This document shows positions 7,584 through 17,065 of a stretch of DNA of 64,000 nucleotides, in pieces. Within the stretch, counting starts at the first letter, position 1; every line of letters begins with the position of its first letter. The notes below the pieces were generated by a model, which saw nothing but the letters and a program-made list of their open reading frames with translations, did no database searches and was not told the DNA's origin. The DNA is from Synechococcus sp. CB0101 (GTDB lineage Bacteria; Cyanobacteriota; Cyanobacteriia; PCC-6307; Cyanobiaceae). The position numbers and the translations under genes are program-made. The stretch spans positions 1,023,860-1,087,859 of the forward strand of contig NZ_CP039373.1 in assembly GCF_000179235.2 (NCBI RefSeq), in the 5' to 3' direction.

Positions 7584-8414
7584 ATGCGCATTGCCAGCTG
7601 GAACGTGAACTCCGTGCGCACCCGCCTGGATCAGGTGCTGGCCTGGCTGGAGACGGAGCAACCGGATGTGCTGTGCCTTCAGGAAACCAAGGTAGCTGAT
7701 CAGCTGTTTCCCAGCGCCGCCTTTGAGCAGATGGGGTACCACTGCGCCATCAGCGGGCAGAAGGCCTACAACGGCGTTGCGTTGATCAGCCGTCTGCCGC
7801 TGGACGACGTGCAGATTGGATTCAGCGCTCTGCTGCCCGATGACCCGGACGCGCCTGAGCTCAGCGAACAGAAACGGGTGATCAGCGCCCTGGTGGATGG
7901 CGTGCGCGTGCTCAACCTGTATGTGCCCAATGGCAGTTCCTTGAGCAGCGACAAATACACCTACAAATTGGCGTGGCTGGCCTGCCTGAAGCGCTATCTG
8001 GCTGTGCAGCATGACCAGGGCGATCCGCTCTGCATGGTGGGCGACTTCAACATCGGCCCGGAAGCCCGCGACCTGCACGATCCAGATCGGCTCAGCGGCG
8101 GCATCATGGCCACTGATGCTGAACGCCAGGCCCTGAGCGACGCCTTAGCTGGACGGCTGACCGATGTGTTCCGCGTGTTCGAGCCGGGCAGCGGTCATTG
8201 GAGCTGGTGGGACTACCGCAGTGGCGCCTGGGACCGCGACCAGGGCTGGCGGATTGACCACATTTATCTCTCCGAAGAGCTGCTCGATTGCGCCACGGGC
8301 TGCGTGATCGACAAAACCCCGCGTGGCAACACCCAACCCAGTGACCACGCGCCGGTGGTGGTGAATCTGGCCTGGGATGAGGAGACCGATGCCAGCGACG
8401 ACGACTGGCCTTAA
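7584..8414 (+). CDS. xthA: Exodeoxyribonuclease III (AP endonuclease)
   Basis: Exonuclease III of the EEP family, 276 aa. It cleaves DNA 5' to abasic sites and trims 3' blocked ends in base excision repair. It starts MRIASWNVNSVRTRL, has the catalytic metal-binding Glu in LCLQETK (E34), the DFNIGPE segment, and the C-terminal SDHAPVVV with the catalytic Asp-His pair. The ATG at 7584 gives the canonical N-terminus; the upstream in-frame extension crosses the dispersed repeat. It converges on glcD with an 11-base gap. Confidence 0.96.
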   Translation: MRIASWNVNSVRTRLDQVLAWLETEQPDVLCLQETKVADQLFPSAAFEQMGYHCAISGQKAYNGVALISRLPLDDVQIGFSALLPDDPDAPELSEQKRVISALVDGVRVLNLYVPNGSSLSSDKYTYKLAWLACLKRYLAVQHDQGDPLCMVGDFNIGPEARDLHDPDRLSGGIMATDAERQALSDALAGRLTDVFRVFEPGSGHWSWWDYRSGAWDRDQGWRIDHIYLSEELLDCATGCVIDKTPRGNTQPSDHAPVVVNLAWDEETDASDDDWP

Positions 8415-8425
8415 TGGCGATGGCC

Positions 8426-9898
8426 TCAGAAGACCACAGCTTCGGCCGGCAACTCCACCCCCGACTCACGCAACTGCACCTGGCGGCGCAGGGATTCGCC
8501 GCAGGTCTTCGGGGTGGGGAACAGCTTGCCGGGATTGGCGAGGCCATCCGGATCGAAGGCCTGCCGCACCAACTGCATCGTGGCTTGATCGTCGGGCGTG
8601 AACATCCAATCCATGTAGCAGCGTTTATCGCTACCCACGCCGTGCTCACCGCTGATGCTGCCGCCGGCATCGATACATAGACGCAGGATTTCACCGCCCA
8701 GGGCTTTCACCCGCTCATTCACGCCCTCCTCACCAGCCCGGTAGAGGATCAGCGGGTGGAGATTGCCGTCACCGGCATGAAACACATTGGCCACCGCCAG
8801 GCCGTGCTCGGCGCTGAGGCGATCGATCGCCGCCAGCACCCCCGGCAAAGCGGTGCGCGGCACCACACCGTCCTGCAGGTAGTAACTCGGGAACTGGCGG
8901 CCCAGGGCTGAAATGGCGCTCTTTCGGCCCTTCCACAAGCGCGCTCGCGCCTCCTCACTCCAGGCCTCGCGCACGGCGCCGGCACCGGCCTCCAGGCAGA
9001 GGCGGCTAGCGATGTCCACCGATTCCTTTACTTCGAGCTCATGGCCGTCGAGCTCGATCAACAGCACCGCCGCGGCCTCCCGCGGATATTCATCCACCCC
9101 GAAGTAGTCATCCACGGCCTGGATGCAGGGGTTGTCCATCATTTCCATGCCCGCCGGCAGCACCCCAGCGCCGGTGATCAAGCGCACCGCTTCTCCGGCC
9201 GCTTCCATGGAGGCGAAATCCGCCAGCAGCACCGCCACCGTTTGCGGCGTGCGCAGCAACCGCAGGGTGATCGCGGTGGCGATGCCGAGGGTGCCCTCAC
9301 TACCGATGAACACACCACGTAGATCGAGGCCCGGCATCTCCGGCAACGCCCCGCCCAGGGTGGTGATCGAGCCATCGGGCAGCACCACCTCCATCGCCAG
9401 CACGTGGTTGCTGGTGACGCCGTATTTGAGGCAGTGCACGCCACCGGAGTTCTCGGCCACGTTGCCGCCGATGCTGCAGGCCACCTGGCTCGAGGGATCC
9501 GGGGCGTAATAGAAGCCATCGCCCGCCACCGCCCGGGTGACCCAGCTGTTGATCACCCCGGGCTGCACGGTGATCCGCTCATTCGCGAGATCCACCTCCA
9601 GCACCCGTCGCATGCGGCTGGTGGCGATCACCAGGGCGGGTTCTTCGGCCAGCGCTCCGCCGGAGAGACCGGTACCGCTGCCTCGGGCGATGAACGGCAC
9701 CTCCAACTCGGCGCACAGCTTCACCACCGCCGCCACCTGCTCGGTGGTTTCCGGCAGCACCACCAACGGCGGCTGATGGCGATGCAGGGTGAGGCCATCG
9801 CAGTCGTAGGCCAGCAACTCCTGACGCTTCGACACCACCGTGCGGGCGGGCAGCAGGGGCCGCAGGCGGCGTTCAAGCAAGCCCCAGTCAGGCGTCAC
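8426..9898 (-). CDS. glcD: Glycolate oxidase/dehydrogenase FAD subunit GlcD
   Basis: FAD-linked oxidase of 490 aa that oxidises glycolate to glyoxylate in cyanobacterial photorespiration. The FAD-binding_4 domain includes [16 protein letters not shown] and the [13 protein letters not shown] segment; the FAD-oxidase C domain contains [15 protein letters not shown] and [18 protein letters not shown]. The frame is open to 10270, but the canonical N-terminus ([11 protein letters not shown]) begins at GTG 9898 and the extension would overlap hemL. glcE and glcF are not adjacent. The 108 bases up to hemL would hold divergent promoters. Confidence 0.94.
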   Translation of the reverse strand: MTPDWGLLERRLRPLLPARTVVSKRQELLAYDCDGLTLHRHQPPLVVLPETTEQVAAVVKLCAELEVPFIARGSGTGLSGGALAEEPALVIATSRMRRVLEVDLANERITVQPGVINSWVTRAVAGDGFYYAPDPSSQVACSIGGNVAENSGGVHCLKYGVTSNHVLAMEVVLPDGSITTLGGALPEMPGLDLRGVFIGSEGTLGIATAITLRLLRTPQTVAVLLADFASMEAAGEAVRLITGAGVLPAGMEMMDNPCIQAVDDYFGVDEYPREAAAVLLIELDGHELEVKESVDIASRLCLEAGAGAVREAWSEEARARLWKGRKSAISALGRQFPSYYLQDGVVPRTALPGVLAAIDRLSAEHGLAVANVFHAGDGNLHPLILYRAGEEGVNERVKALGGEILRLCIDAGGSISGEHGVGSDKRCYMDWMFTPDDQATMQLVRQAFDPDGLANPGKLFPTPKTCGESLRRQVQLRESGVELPAEAVVF

Positions 9899-10006
9899 AG
9901 GGATGGGCCACGGTGGCAAGACCTTAACGAGAGTTCCAGCACTGGACTCGCGGGCCTGCAATTGCGTAAGGATGGTGCGCTCAAGCTCCCGTCTGCGGAA
10001 TCCGTT

Positions 10007-11323
10007 TTGACCTCGGCACCTGTTTCGGCTCCCGTGCACAACACCACCCGGTCCCAGGAACTGTTCAGTGCCGCTCAAACGCTGATGCCCGGTGGCGTGA
10101 GCTCTCCGGTGCGTGCCTTTCGCTCCGTGGGCGGCCAGCCGATCGTGTTTGACCGCGTCAAGGGCGCCTACGCCTGGGATGTGGATGGCAACCGCTACAT
10201 CGATTACATCGGCAGCTGGGGCCCCGCCATCTGCGGCCATGCCCACCCCGAGGTGATCGGCGCCCTGCATGACGCCCTCGAGAAGGGCACCAGCTTCGGC
10301 GCCCCCTGCGCCCTCGAGAACCAGCTCGCCGAGATGGTGATCGACGCGGTGCCCTCAGTGGAGATGGTGCGCTTCGTGAACAGCGGCACCGAGGCCTGCA
10401 TGTCGGTGCTGCGCCTGATGCGCGCCTTCACCGGCCGCGAAAAAATCATCAAGTTCGAGGGTTGCTACCACGGCCACGCGGACATGTTCCTGGTGAAGGC
10501 CGGCTCCGGCGTGGCCACCCTCGGCCTGCCCGATTCCCCCGGCGTGCCGCGCACCACCGCCGCCAGCACCCTCACCGCCCCCTACAACGACCTCGAGGCG
10601 GTGAAGAAGCTCTTCGCCGAGAACCCGGGTGAAATTGCCGGCGTGATCCTCGAGCCCGTCGTGGGCAACGCCGGCTTCATCACCCCTGAGCCTGGCTTCC
10701 TCGAAGGCATCCGCGAACTCACCAAGGAGAACGGCGCCCTGCTGGTGTTCGACGAAGTGATGACCGGCTTCCGCATCAGCTATGGCGGTGCCCAGGCCAA
10801 GTTCGGCATCACCCCCGATCTCACCACCATGGGCAAGGTGATCGGCGGTGGTCTGCCCGTGGGTGCCTACGGCGGCCGGGCCGACATCATGAGCATGGTG
10901 GCCCCCGCTGGCCCGATGTATCAGGCCGGCACCCTCAGCGGCAATCCCCTGGCGATGACCGCCGGCATCAAGACCCTGGAACTGCTGAAGCAACCCGGCA
11001 GCTACGAGCGTCTCGAGGCAATCACCAAGCGCCTGATCGATGGAATCATCGAGGGCGCCCGCAGTGCCGGCCTGCCGATCACCGGCGGCTCGATCAGCGC
11101 CATGTTCGGCTTCTTCCTCTGCGAAGGCCCGGTGCGCAACTTCGAAGAAGCCAAGGCGGCTGACACCGTGCGCTTCGGCAAGCTGCACCGCGCCATGCTC
11201 GAGCGCGGCATCTACCTGGCCCCCAGCGCCTTCGAAGCAGGCTTCACCTCCCTGGCCCACTCCGACGAGGACATCGACGCCACCATCACCGCCTTCCGCG
11301 AATGCTTCGCAGCGGTGGCCTGA
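10007..11323 (+). CDS. hemL: Glutamate-1-semialdehyde 2,1-aminomutase
   Basis: PLP-dependent class III aminotransferase of 438 aa that converts glutamate-1-semialdehyde to 5-aminolevulinate, the first committed tetrapyrrole precursor for heme, chlorophyll and B12. N-terminal [20 protein letters not shown] and [14 protein letters not shown] are diagnostic; the Schiff-base lysine is in [16 protein letters not shown] (about K277). The frame stays open to 9404 on antisense glcD sequence; a TTG at 10007 gives the expected N-terminus, with GTG 10034 as alternative. Its 3' end overlaps the next gene by 22 bases, so it may be co-transcribed with the ABC importer. Confidence 0.95.
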   Translation: MTSAPVSAPVHNTTRSQELFSAAQTLMPGGVSSPVRAFRSVGGQPIVFDRVKGAYAWDVDGNRYIDYIGSWGPAICGHAHPEVIGALHDALEKGTSFGAPCALENQLAEMVIDAVPSVEMVRFVNSGTEACMSVLRLMRAFTGREKIIKFEGCYHGHADMFLVKAGSGVATLGLPDSPGVPRTTAASTLTAPYNDLEAVKKLFAENPGEIAGVILEPVVGNAGFITPEPGFLEGIRELTKENGALLVFDEVMTGFRISYGGAQAKFGITPDLTTMGKVIGGGLPVGAYGGRADIMSMVAPAGPMYQAGTLSGNPLAMTAGIKTLELLKQPGSYERLEAITKRLIDGIIEGARSAGLPITGGSISAMFGFFLCEGPVRNFEEAKAADTVRFGKLHRAMLERGIYLAPSAFEAGFTSLAHSDEDIDATITAFRECFAAVA

Positions 11324-12570
11324 GCCCCACCGATCCCCTCAGCGCCAGACGCCGCGGCAGTGCACGTCTGGCGGCGGCTCTGGCTGGGGGTCTGATACTG
11401 CTGGCCCTGCTGGGGCGCAGCAGCGATCCAGCCTCCAAAGCTGTGTCGTCGGATGGGCCGCTCAGCCTGGGGGCAGCCCTGGCGCTCACGGGCAACGCCA
11501 ACCTCTACGGCCAAGACCAGCGCATGGGCATCGGCCTGGCACGGCAGTGGTTTGAAGCCAAGCCCCATCCGCGGCGGGTGGATTTTCAACTCGAAGATGG
11601 CGCCTCCGATGAGCCCAGCGCCATCGCCGCCTTCAACCTGCTGATCCGCCGCGGCGTGGTGGCTCTGATCGGCCCCACCCTCTCCCAGCAGGCGTTCGCC
11701 GCTGATCCGATCGCCCAACGGCAAGGCGTTCCGGTGGTGGCTCCCTCCAACACCGCCAGCGGCATCCCCCAGATCGGATCGTTCATCAGCCGCGTGTCAG
11801 CCCAGAGCTCGGTGATCGCACCGCTCTCGCTCGATGAAGCCCTGCGGCGCGAGCCGGGCACGCAACGGGTGGCCGTGTTTTTCGCCCAGGACGACGCCTA
11901 CAGCACCGCCGAAACCTCGATTTTTCAGAAAGCCCTGGCGGCGCGGGGCTTAAAGCCGGTGAGCGTGCAACGCACCCAACTGGCCGATAACGATTTTCAA
12001 AACCCGATTACCGCGGCACTGCAACAAAGGCCGCAGCTGATCGTGATCTCAGCCCAAGCCGTGGATGGCGGCAACCTGATTCGCCAGCTGCGCGAACTGG
12101 GCTACCGCGGCCAGATCGTGGTGGGCAATGGCCTCAACACCCCCAACATTTATCCGATCTGTCAGCGCTGGTGTGATGGCGTGCTGATTGCCCAGGCCTA
12201 CAGCCCGGAACGCAACACACCGATCAACCGCACCTTCCGGCGTCTGTTCGCCGAGGCCAACCAGGGGCGCATCCCCGGCCAGATTGCCGCCCAGGCCTGG
12301 AGCGCTTACCAGGTGGTGTTCGAAGCGATTCAGCGGCTGCAGGCCCGCGGCGGCTTCGAGGGCGTGAGCCTCGGCGAAGCCCGCCAGCGGCTGATGGCGG
12401 AACTGCTGGCCGGCGAGTACGACACGCCCCTGGGTCCGATTCACTTCCGCCCCGACGGCGAGGTGGTGCAGGGGCGTTTTTACGTGGCTGAAGTGCGCAT
12501 GGATGACACCGGCCGCAGCGGCCGCTTCACCTTGGTACGGGAACAAGAGCTGCAGGAGGCCCAGCCGTGA
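11302..12570 (+). CDS. HAAT-type ABC transporter substrate-binding protein (branched-chain/neutral amino acids)
   Basis: Periplasmic ligand-binding protein of 422 aa, LivJ/LivK-like (Peripla_BP_6), first gene of a complete HAAT importer cassette. It has an N-terminal hydrophobic segment ([18 protein letters not shown]) for export, then a two-lobed fold with characteristic [28 protein letters not shown] and [13 protein letters not shown] segments that bind the amino-acid backbone. No lipobox Cys is seen. In cyanobacteria the counterpart is the NatB-type protein of the Nat-I system; urea-type UrtA is less likely because no urt genes follow. It overlaps hemL by 22 bases and the next gene by 4. 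Confidence 0.88.
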   Translation: MLRSGGLSPTDPLSARRRGSARLAAALAGGLILLALLGRSSDPASKAVSSDGPLSLGAALALTGNANLYGQDQRMGIGLARQWFEAKPHPRRVDFQLEDGASDEPSAIAAFNLLIRRGVVALIGPTLSQQAFAADPIAQRQGVPVVAPSNTASGIPQIGSFISRVSAQSSVIAPLSLDEALRREPGTQRVAVFFAQDDAYSTAETSIFQKALAARGLKPVSVQRTQLADNDFQNPITAALQQRPQLIVISAQAVDGGNLIRQLRELGYRGQIVVGNGLNTPNIYPICQRWCDGVLIAQAYSPERNTPINRTFRRLFAEANQGRIPGQIAAQAWSAYQVVFEAIQRLQARGGFEGVSLGEARQRLMAELLAGEYDTPLGPIHFRPDGEVVQGRFYVAEVRMDDTGRSGRFTLVREQELQEAQP

Positions 12571-13508
12571 TCGAGGCGTTGCTGCAGACCCTGCTCAACG
12601 GCGCCGCCAGCGGCGGGGTGTATGCGCTGGTGGCCCTCGGCTACACCTTGATCTTCTCGGTGCTGGGGGTGATCAACTTCGCCCAGGGAGCCCTGTTCAG
12701 CCTGGGGGGCTACCTCACCTATCTCTTGATGGGCGGCAAGATCGGCGTGAACGGCGCGCTGCCCGGCTGGAGCCTGCCGATCAGCCTGCCCTTCTGGCTG
12801 GCCCTGGTGCTAGCAGCCCTGGGGTCTGGGCTGGTGGGCCTGCTGGTGGAGCGCATCGCCTTCGCCCCGCTGCGCCGCCGGGGGGCTGAGCCGTTGCTGT
12901 CGTTGATCACCAGCCTCGGCGCCGGCGTGGTGCTGGTGAACCTGTTGCAACTCCTGATGGGAGCCGAGGGCTACGCCTTCCCCCAGGGAGCTGCAGCCCT
13001 GGCCCAACTGCCGGAATCATTGCTGATCGGGGGGGCACGCATCCGCACGATTCAGGTGCTGCTGCTGCTGATCTCGGCGCTGGCCGTGGTGGCCCTAAGC
13101 CTCTGGCTCGAGCGCAGCCGCAGTGGCAAGGCGATGCGCGCCGTGGCGGAAGACGCCACCACCGCCACATTGCTGGGGATCAATAGCGAGGCGATTGTGC
13201 GCCTGGCCTTCCTGCTCAGCGGCATGCTGGCGGGCCTGGGGGGCGGCCTGATCGGCATGAGCGTCAGCCTGGCGGGGCCTTATTTCGGCATCAGCTACGG
13301 CCTCAAGGGTTTGGCGGTGCTGGTACTGGGCGGTCTGGGCAGCGTGCCTGGCGCGATCGTGGGGGGCCTGGTGATGGGGCTGGCGGAGGCCCTGATTCCA
13401 GCGGCGGCCTCCGGCTGGCGGGATGCCCTGGCGTTCGCCATCCTCTTCGCCGTGTTGGTGCTGCGTCCGAGCGGTCTGCTGGGCCGGCAGCAGCTGGAGA
13501 AGGTGTAA
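12567..13508 (+). CDS. livH: Branched-chain amino acid ABC transporter permease (LivH type)
   Basis: Inner-membrane permease of 313 aa with about eight hydrophobic segments, LivH family. N-terminal NGAASGGVYALVALGYTLIF and GVINFAQGALFSLGGYL are diagnostic; the EAA-like coupling region is RAVAEDATTATLLGINSEAIVRLAF. It starts at GTG 12567 overlapping the previous stop (GTGA). It pairs with LivM below to form the transmembrane pathway. Cyanobacterial equivalents are called NatD. Confidence 0.93.
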   Translation: MIEALLQTLLNGAASGGVYALVALGYTLIFSVLGVINFAQGALFSLGGYLTYLLMGGKIGVNGALPGWSLPISLPFWLALVLAALGSGLVGLLVERIAFAPLRRRGAEPLLSLITSLGAGVVLVNLLQLLMGAEGYAFPQGAAALAQLPESLLIGGARIRTIQVLLLLISALAVVALSLWLERSRSGKAMRAVAEDATTATLLGINSEAIVRLAFLLSGMLAGLGGGLIGMSVSLAGPYFGISYGLKGLAVLVLGGLGSVPGAIVGGLVMGLAEALIPAAASGWRDALAFAILFAVLVLRPSGLLGRQQLEKV

Positions 13509-13526
13509 GGCGATGGGAGCTGAGCT

Positions 13527-14390
13527 GTGATCGATAACGGCCTGCTGGTGCAGATGATCCTTGGGGCCCTGCTGGGCTTGTCGGTGTATCTGCCCATGGC
13601 GGCGGGGCAGCTGTCGCTGGCCACGCCGGCCTTTTACGCAGTTGGCGGAACCCTGGCGGCGCTGCTCGCTACCCAAGGCGGGCCCCAGGCGGGCATCAGC
13701 CTGGGGGCAGTGCTCGGCGAAATGCTGCTGGCGGCAGCTCTAACCGCGGCCCTGGCTGTGCTGGTGGGGCTGCCGGTGCTGCGGCTCAGGGGGATCTATC
13801 TGGCGATCGCCACCATTGCCCTGGTGGAGATCGTGCGCGTCGCGATCCTCAACCTGCCCTTCACCGGCGGCGCCACCGGCATCTTTGGGATACCCCAGCC
13901 CTTCCGGCACCCCTTCGGCTACGTGTGGCTGAGCGGCGGACTCTTGGCGCTATGCGGCTGGCTGTTCCAGCGCCTCGAGGCCAGCCGGCTCGGGCGGTCC
14001 ATGGCCGCCGTGCGCGACGACGAACTCGCCAGCCGCTGCATGGGGATCAACACCACCCGCGTGAAGCTCAGCGCCTTCGTGGCCAGCGCGATGTTGGCGG
14101 GGGTGACGGGGGTGATCGCCGCCCACTACCTCAACACCTGGAACGCCCGCCAGGGCAGCTTTGATGTGGCGATCACCACTCTCGCCTTTGTGATCCTGGG
14201 GGGCTCTCGCAGCTGGCTGGGCCCCGTAGTCAGCGGCCTCCTGCTCACGGCACTGCCGGAGCTGCTGCGCCCGGTGGGTGATCTGCGGCTGGTGCTGTTC
14301 GGCCTAGTGATCCTGCTGGGGCCTGTGCTCTTCCCCCAGGGTCTGATCACCCCAGCCCTGCTGGAGCGGATCGGGAGGTGGAAACCATGA
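13527..14390 (+). CDS. livM: Branched-chain amino acid ABC transporter permease (LivM type)
   Basis: Second permease of the importer, 287 aa, LivM family. It has the typical LSLATPAFYAVGGTLAALLAT region, the long hydrophobic core, and the cytoplasmic coupling loop RSMAAVRDDELASRCMGINTTRVKL that docks on the ATPases. GTG start at 13527, 18 bases after livH. Its stop overlaps the livG start (ATGA). The equivalent cyanobacterial name is NatC. Confidence 0.92.
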   Translation: MIDNGLLVQMILGALLGLSVYLPMAAGQLSLATPAFYAVGGTLAALLATQGGPQAGISLGAVLGEMLLAAALTAALAVLVGLPVLRLRGIYLAIATIALVEIVRVAILNLPFTGGATGIFGIPQPFRHPFGYVWLSGGLLALCGWLFQRLEASRLGRSMAAVRDDELASRCMGINTTRVKLSAFVASAMLAGVTGVIAAHYLNTWNARQGSFDVAITTLAFVILGGSRSWLGPVVSGLLLTALPELLRPVGDLRLVLFGLVILLGPVLFPQGLITPALLERIGRWKP

Positions 14391-15163
14391 ACACCACCAC
14401 ACCCCTGCTGGAGCTGCAGCAGATCAGCCGCCGCTTCGGCGGCCTTCAGGCCCTCAGCGACGTGAGCTTCAGCGTTGAAGAGGGCGAGATCTTCGGGCTG
14501 ATCGGCCCCAACGGAGCCGGCAAAACCACCCTGTTCAACCTCCTCTCGGGCGTGACCCCCGCCTCCAGTGGCGCGATCCATTGGCGCGGCCGGGCGATGC
14601 AGGGCCTCAGCCCCGACCGCCACAACCGCCTGGGTATCGCCCGCACCTTTCAGAACCTGCGCTTGTTCAGCGGGCTCAGCGTGCTCGACAACGTGGTTGC
14701 CGCGCTGCACCGCCAACCCCAGGGCAGCGGGCTCGATGCCCTGCTCAATACACCTCGCTTTCGCCGCGGCCAACGGGAACTGCAGGAGCGAGCTTTTGGC
14801 CTGCTGGAGGAGTTAGGGCTGGCGGATCAAGCGCACCGCGAGGCGGCGGGGCTGGCCTACGGCGATCGACGCCGGCTTGAGATCGCTAGGGCCCTGGCCA
14901 CCAACCCCACCTTGCTGCTGCTGGATGAACCCGCCGCCGGCATGAACCCCAGCGAAAAAGAGCAGTTGTGCGCCCTGCTCTCCGCGCTGCGGCAGCGGCA
15001 CCAGCTCACCTTGATCGTGATCGAGCACCACGTGCCGCTGTTGATGCAGCTCTGTCAGCGACTGGCGGTGCTGGATTTCGGCCGGCTCATCGCCCTGGGA
15101 ACACCGGAGCAGATCCAGCGGGATCCACGGGTGATCGAGGCCTACCTCGGGGGGGGCTCATGA
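14387..15163 (+). CDS. livG: Branched-chain amino acid ABC transporter ATP-binding protein (LivG type)
   Basis: ABC ATPase of 258 aa. Walker A GPNGAGKTT, Q-loop in ARTFQNLRLF, Walker B LLLLDEPAAGMNP and a switch His in VIEHHVPLLM are present. The signature motif is degenerate: LAYGDRRRLEIARAL replaces the usual LSGGQ, which is the normal state in LivG proteins. The ATG at 14387 overlaps the livM stop and has a GGGAGGTGG ribosome-binding site; a GTG nine bases earlier is the alternative. Cyanobacterial name NatA. Confidence 0.93.
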   Translation: MNTTTPLLELQQISRRFGGLQALSDVSFSVEEGEIFGLIGPNGAGKTTLFNLLSGVTPASSGAIHWRGRAMQGLSPDRHNRLGIARTFQNLRLFSGLSVLDNVVAALHRQPQGSGLDALLNTPRFRRGQRELQERAFGLLEELGLADQAHREAAGLAYGDRRRLEIARALATNPTLLLLDEPAAGMNPSEKEQLCALLSALRQRHQLTLIVIEHHVPLLMQLCQRLAVLDFGRLIALGTPEQIQRDPRVIEAYLGGGS

Positions 15164-15903
15164 CCAGCGCACACACCCTCACGCCGCTGTCTGCGCCCCT
15201 GCTGCAGATCGAGCAGCTGCAAGTGCACTACGGCAGTGTGCAAGCGCTCGCTGGCATCTCCCTATCGGTGCAGCGCGGCGAGCTGGTGACCCTGCTGGGC
15301 TCGAACGGAGCGGGCAAAAGCACCTCCCTACGCGCGATCTCGCGGCTGGTGAGCGCCAGCGGCGGCCGAATTCTCTGGCATGGCGCCGATCTGGCCGCCG
15401 TGCCGGCCCATCGCACCCTCAAGCTGGGCATCGGCCACTGCCCAGAAGGGCGCCGGCTGCTCAACCGCCAGAGCGTGGCCTTCAATCTCGAGCTCGGGGC
15501 CTATCTCCGCCGCGATCGTGACGGCATCGCCGCTGATCTCGAACGCTGCTATGGCCTGTTCCCGCGCCTGGCGGAGCGACGCCAGCAGCAGGCCGGTGCC
15601 CTCTCCGGCGGTGAGCAACAGATGCTGGCGATCGCACGGGCCTTGATGGGCCAGCCGGAGCTATTGATGCTGGATGAGCCCAGCCTCGGCCTGGCCCCCA
15701 AGCTGGTGGCTGAGGTGATGGCGATCCTGGCGGAGTTGCACCAAGGCGGACTCACCATCCTGCTGGTGGAGCAAAACGCGCAAGCGGCGCTGGAGATTGC
15801 CGATCGCGGTTATGTGCTGGAAGCCGGCCGAATCCAATTGCAAGACAAAGCCGAAGAACTGCTCAAGAATCCCCAGTTGAAGGCGGCGTATCTGGGGGGC
15901 TGA
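15160..15903 (+). CDS. livF: Branched-chain amino acid ABC transporter ATP-binding protein (LivF type)
   Basis: Second ATPase of the importer, 247 aa. Walker A GSNGAGKST, the LivF-type HCPEGRRLLNRQSV segment, signature ALSGGEQQMLAIARAL, Walker B LLMLDEPSLGLAP and the H-loop-equivalent LVEQNAQAAL are all intact. The frame is open to 14968 inside livG, but the ATG at 15160 overlaps the livG stop (ATGA) and gives the canonical N-terminus. It completes the five-gene importer with strict translational coupling through most of its length. Cyanobacterial name NatE. Confidence 0.94.
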   Translation: MTSAHTLTPLSAPLLQIEQLQVHYGSVQALAGISLSVQRGELVTLLGSNGAGKSTSLRAISRLVSASGGRILWHGADLAAVPAHRTLKLGIGHCPEGRRLLNRQSVAFNLELGAYLRRDRDGIAADLERCYGLFPRLAERRQQQAGALSGGEQQMLAIARALMGQPELLMLDEPSLGLAPKLVAEVMAILAELHQGGLTILLVEQNAQAALEIADRGYVLEAGRIQLQDKAEELLKNPQLKAAYLGG

Positions 15904-15912
15904 GCAGCAGCG

Positions 15913-17042
15913 ATGAGAAGCGCATGGATCGGTCTCGGCCGCGAGCTGCTGAGCAGCCGCTGGAGTCTGCTGCTGATCTTCACAACGGCAGCACTGTTTG
16001 CTCAACTCGATGCAGCCATGCCAATCGGCCAGCTGATCGGTTGGTTTGTGGTGTGCGGCCTGGGCCTGATCCCGCTGGCCCGGATGATTGCGGAGATGGT
16101 GGAAGCCCTGGCCGATCGACTGGGGGATCGCATCGGTGGGCTGGTGAGTGTGGCGCTGGGGAATCTCGTGGAGCTGGTGGTCTCATTCACAGCGCTTGCC
16201 AGCGGTTTGTATGAACTGGTGGTGATCTCCGTGGCGGGCTCGGTGATCACCAACTGTCTGCTGATTCTGGGCGTGAGCACCTGCCTCGGGGCTCGAAACA
16301 ACGCCACGATCAATATTCATCCCCACAGCACCGGCCTGCAAAGCCAGCAGCTGTTGATCAGCACCATCTTTCTAGCGGTGCCATCGATCTTCTTTGTGCG
16401 GCTGAGGGAGGCCATGCCTGACGGCAGCAATCGCTTGGACGGCTTTGCCATCTATTCAGTGGTGGTCGCGAGCCTGGTGCTGCTCTTCTACGTGCTGTCG
16501 TTTGTGTATCAAATGGGCACGGGGCGGAATCTGTTTGTGCGGCAGCAAGCGGAGCAGGTGCTCCCCCCACCGGCGAAGAGCGCCCCCTCGCGGTGCTGAT
16601 CGGCCTGTTGCTCCTGGTGAGCGTGGTGCTGGTGGGCGTGTCAGAGCACCTGGTGGAATCCCTGCAGCTGTTGGTGGATGGAGCCCATCTCAATCCACTG
16701 TTCGTGGGGCTGTTTCTGCTGCCGCTGTTCGGGTCATTCTCGGAAGGGCTGATTGCGGTGAAAGCAGCCCTGAGCAAGCGGATGGATCTCGCGATGACCA
16801 GCACGGTGGAATCCAGCGTGCAGCTCTTGCTGTTCGTGCTACCGCTCTTGGTGATCTGCGGCATGCCCATGGGGCGTTACTTACACATGGCCGTTCCCGG
16901 CACGGCTCTGTTTTGCCTGGCCGCAACCGTGCTGGGGGTGCATTGGATCACCGAAAACCGCCAGCTCAGTTGGTACGAGGGATCCCTTCTGCTCACCCTC
17001 TATGCCGTCATGGCCAGCGGCAGTTTGCTGCTCGGGAGTTAA
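15913..17042 (+). CDS. CaCA-family cation (Ca2+/H+) antiporter, frameshifted in this sequence
   Basis: Two consecutive frames (15913-16599 and from the same region to 17042) encode the two halves of one Cax/ChaA-type exchanger. Half 1 carries the first alpha repeat (SVALGNLVELVVSFTAL); half 2 carries the second (FLLPLFGSFSEGLIAVKAAL). The frame change lies in or near the C6 run at 16563-16568: just after it the second frame reads TGEERPLAVLIGLL while the first runs to a TGA at 16597. The length is one base short of a 376-aa protein, as expected for one lost C. A split two-gene exchanger with a GTG start at 16593 is possible but less likely. It follows livF by nine bases. Confidence 0.8.
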
Positions 17043-17065
17043 GGCAGCCGGATGCGGCTAATCGC

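Noticed and set aside
9404-10006. Long upstream extension of the hemL frame
   Set aside because: It runs antisense to glcD and has no HemL homology; canonical HemL begins near 10007.
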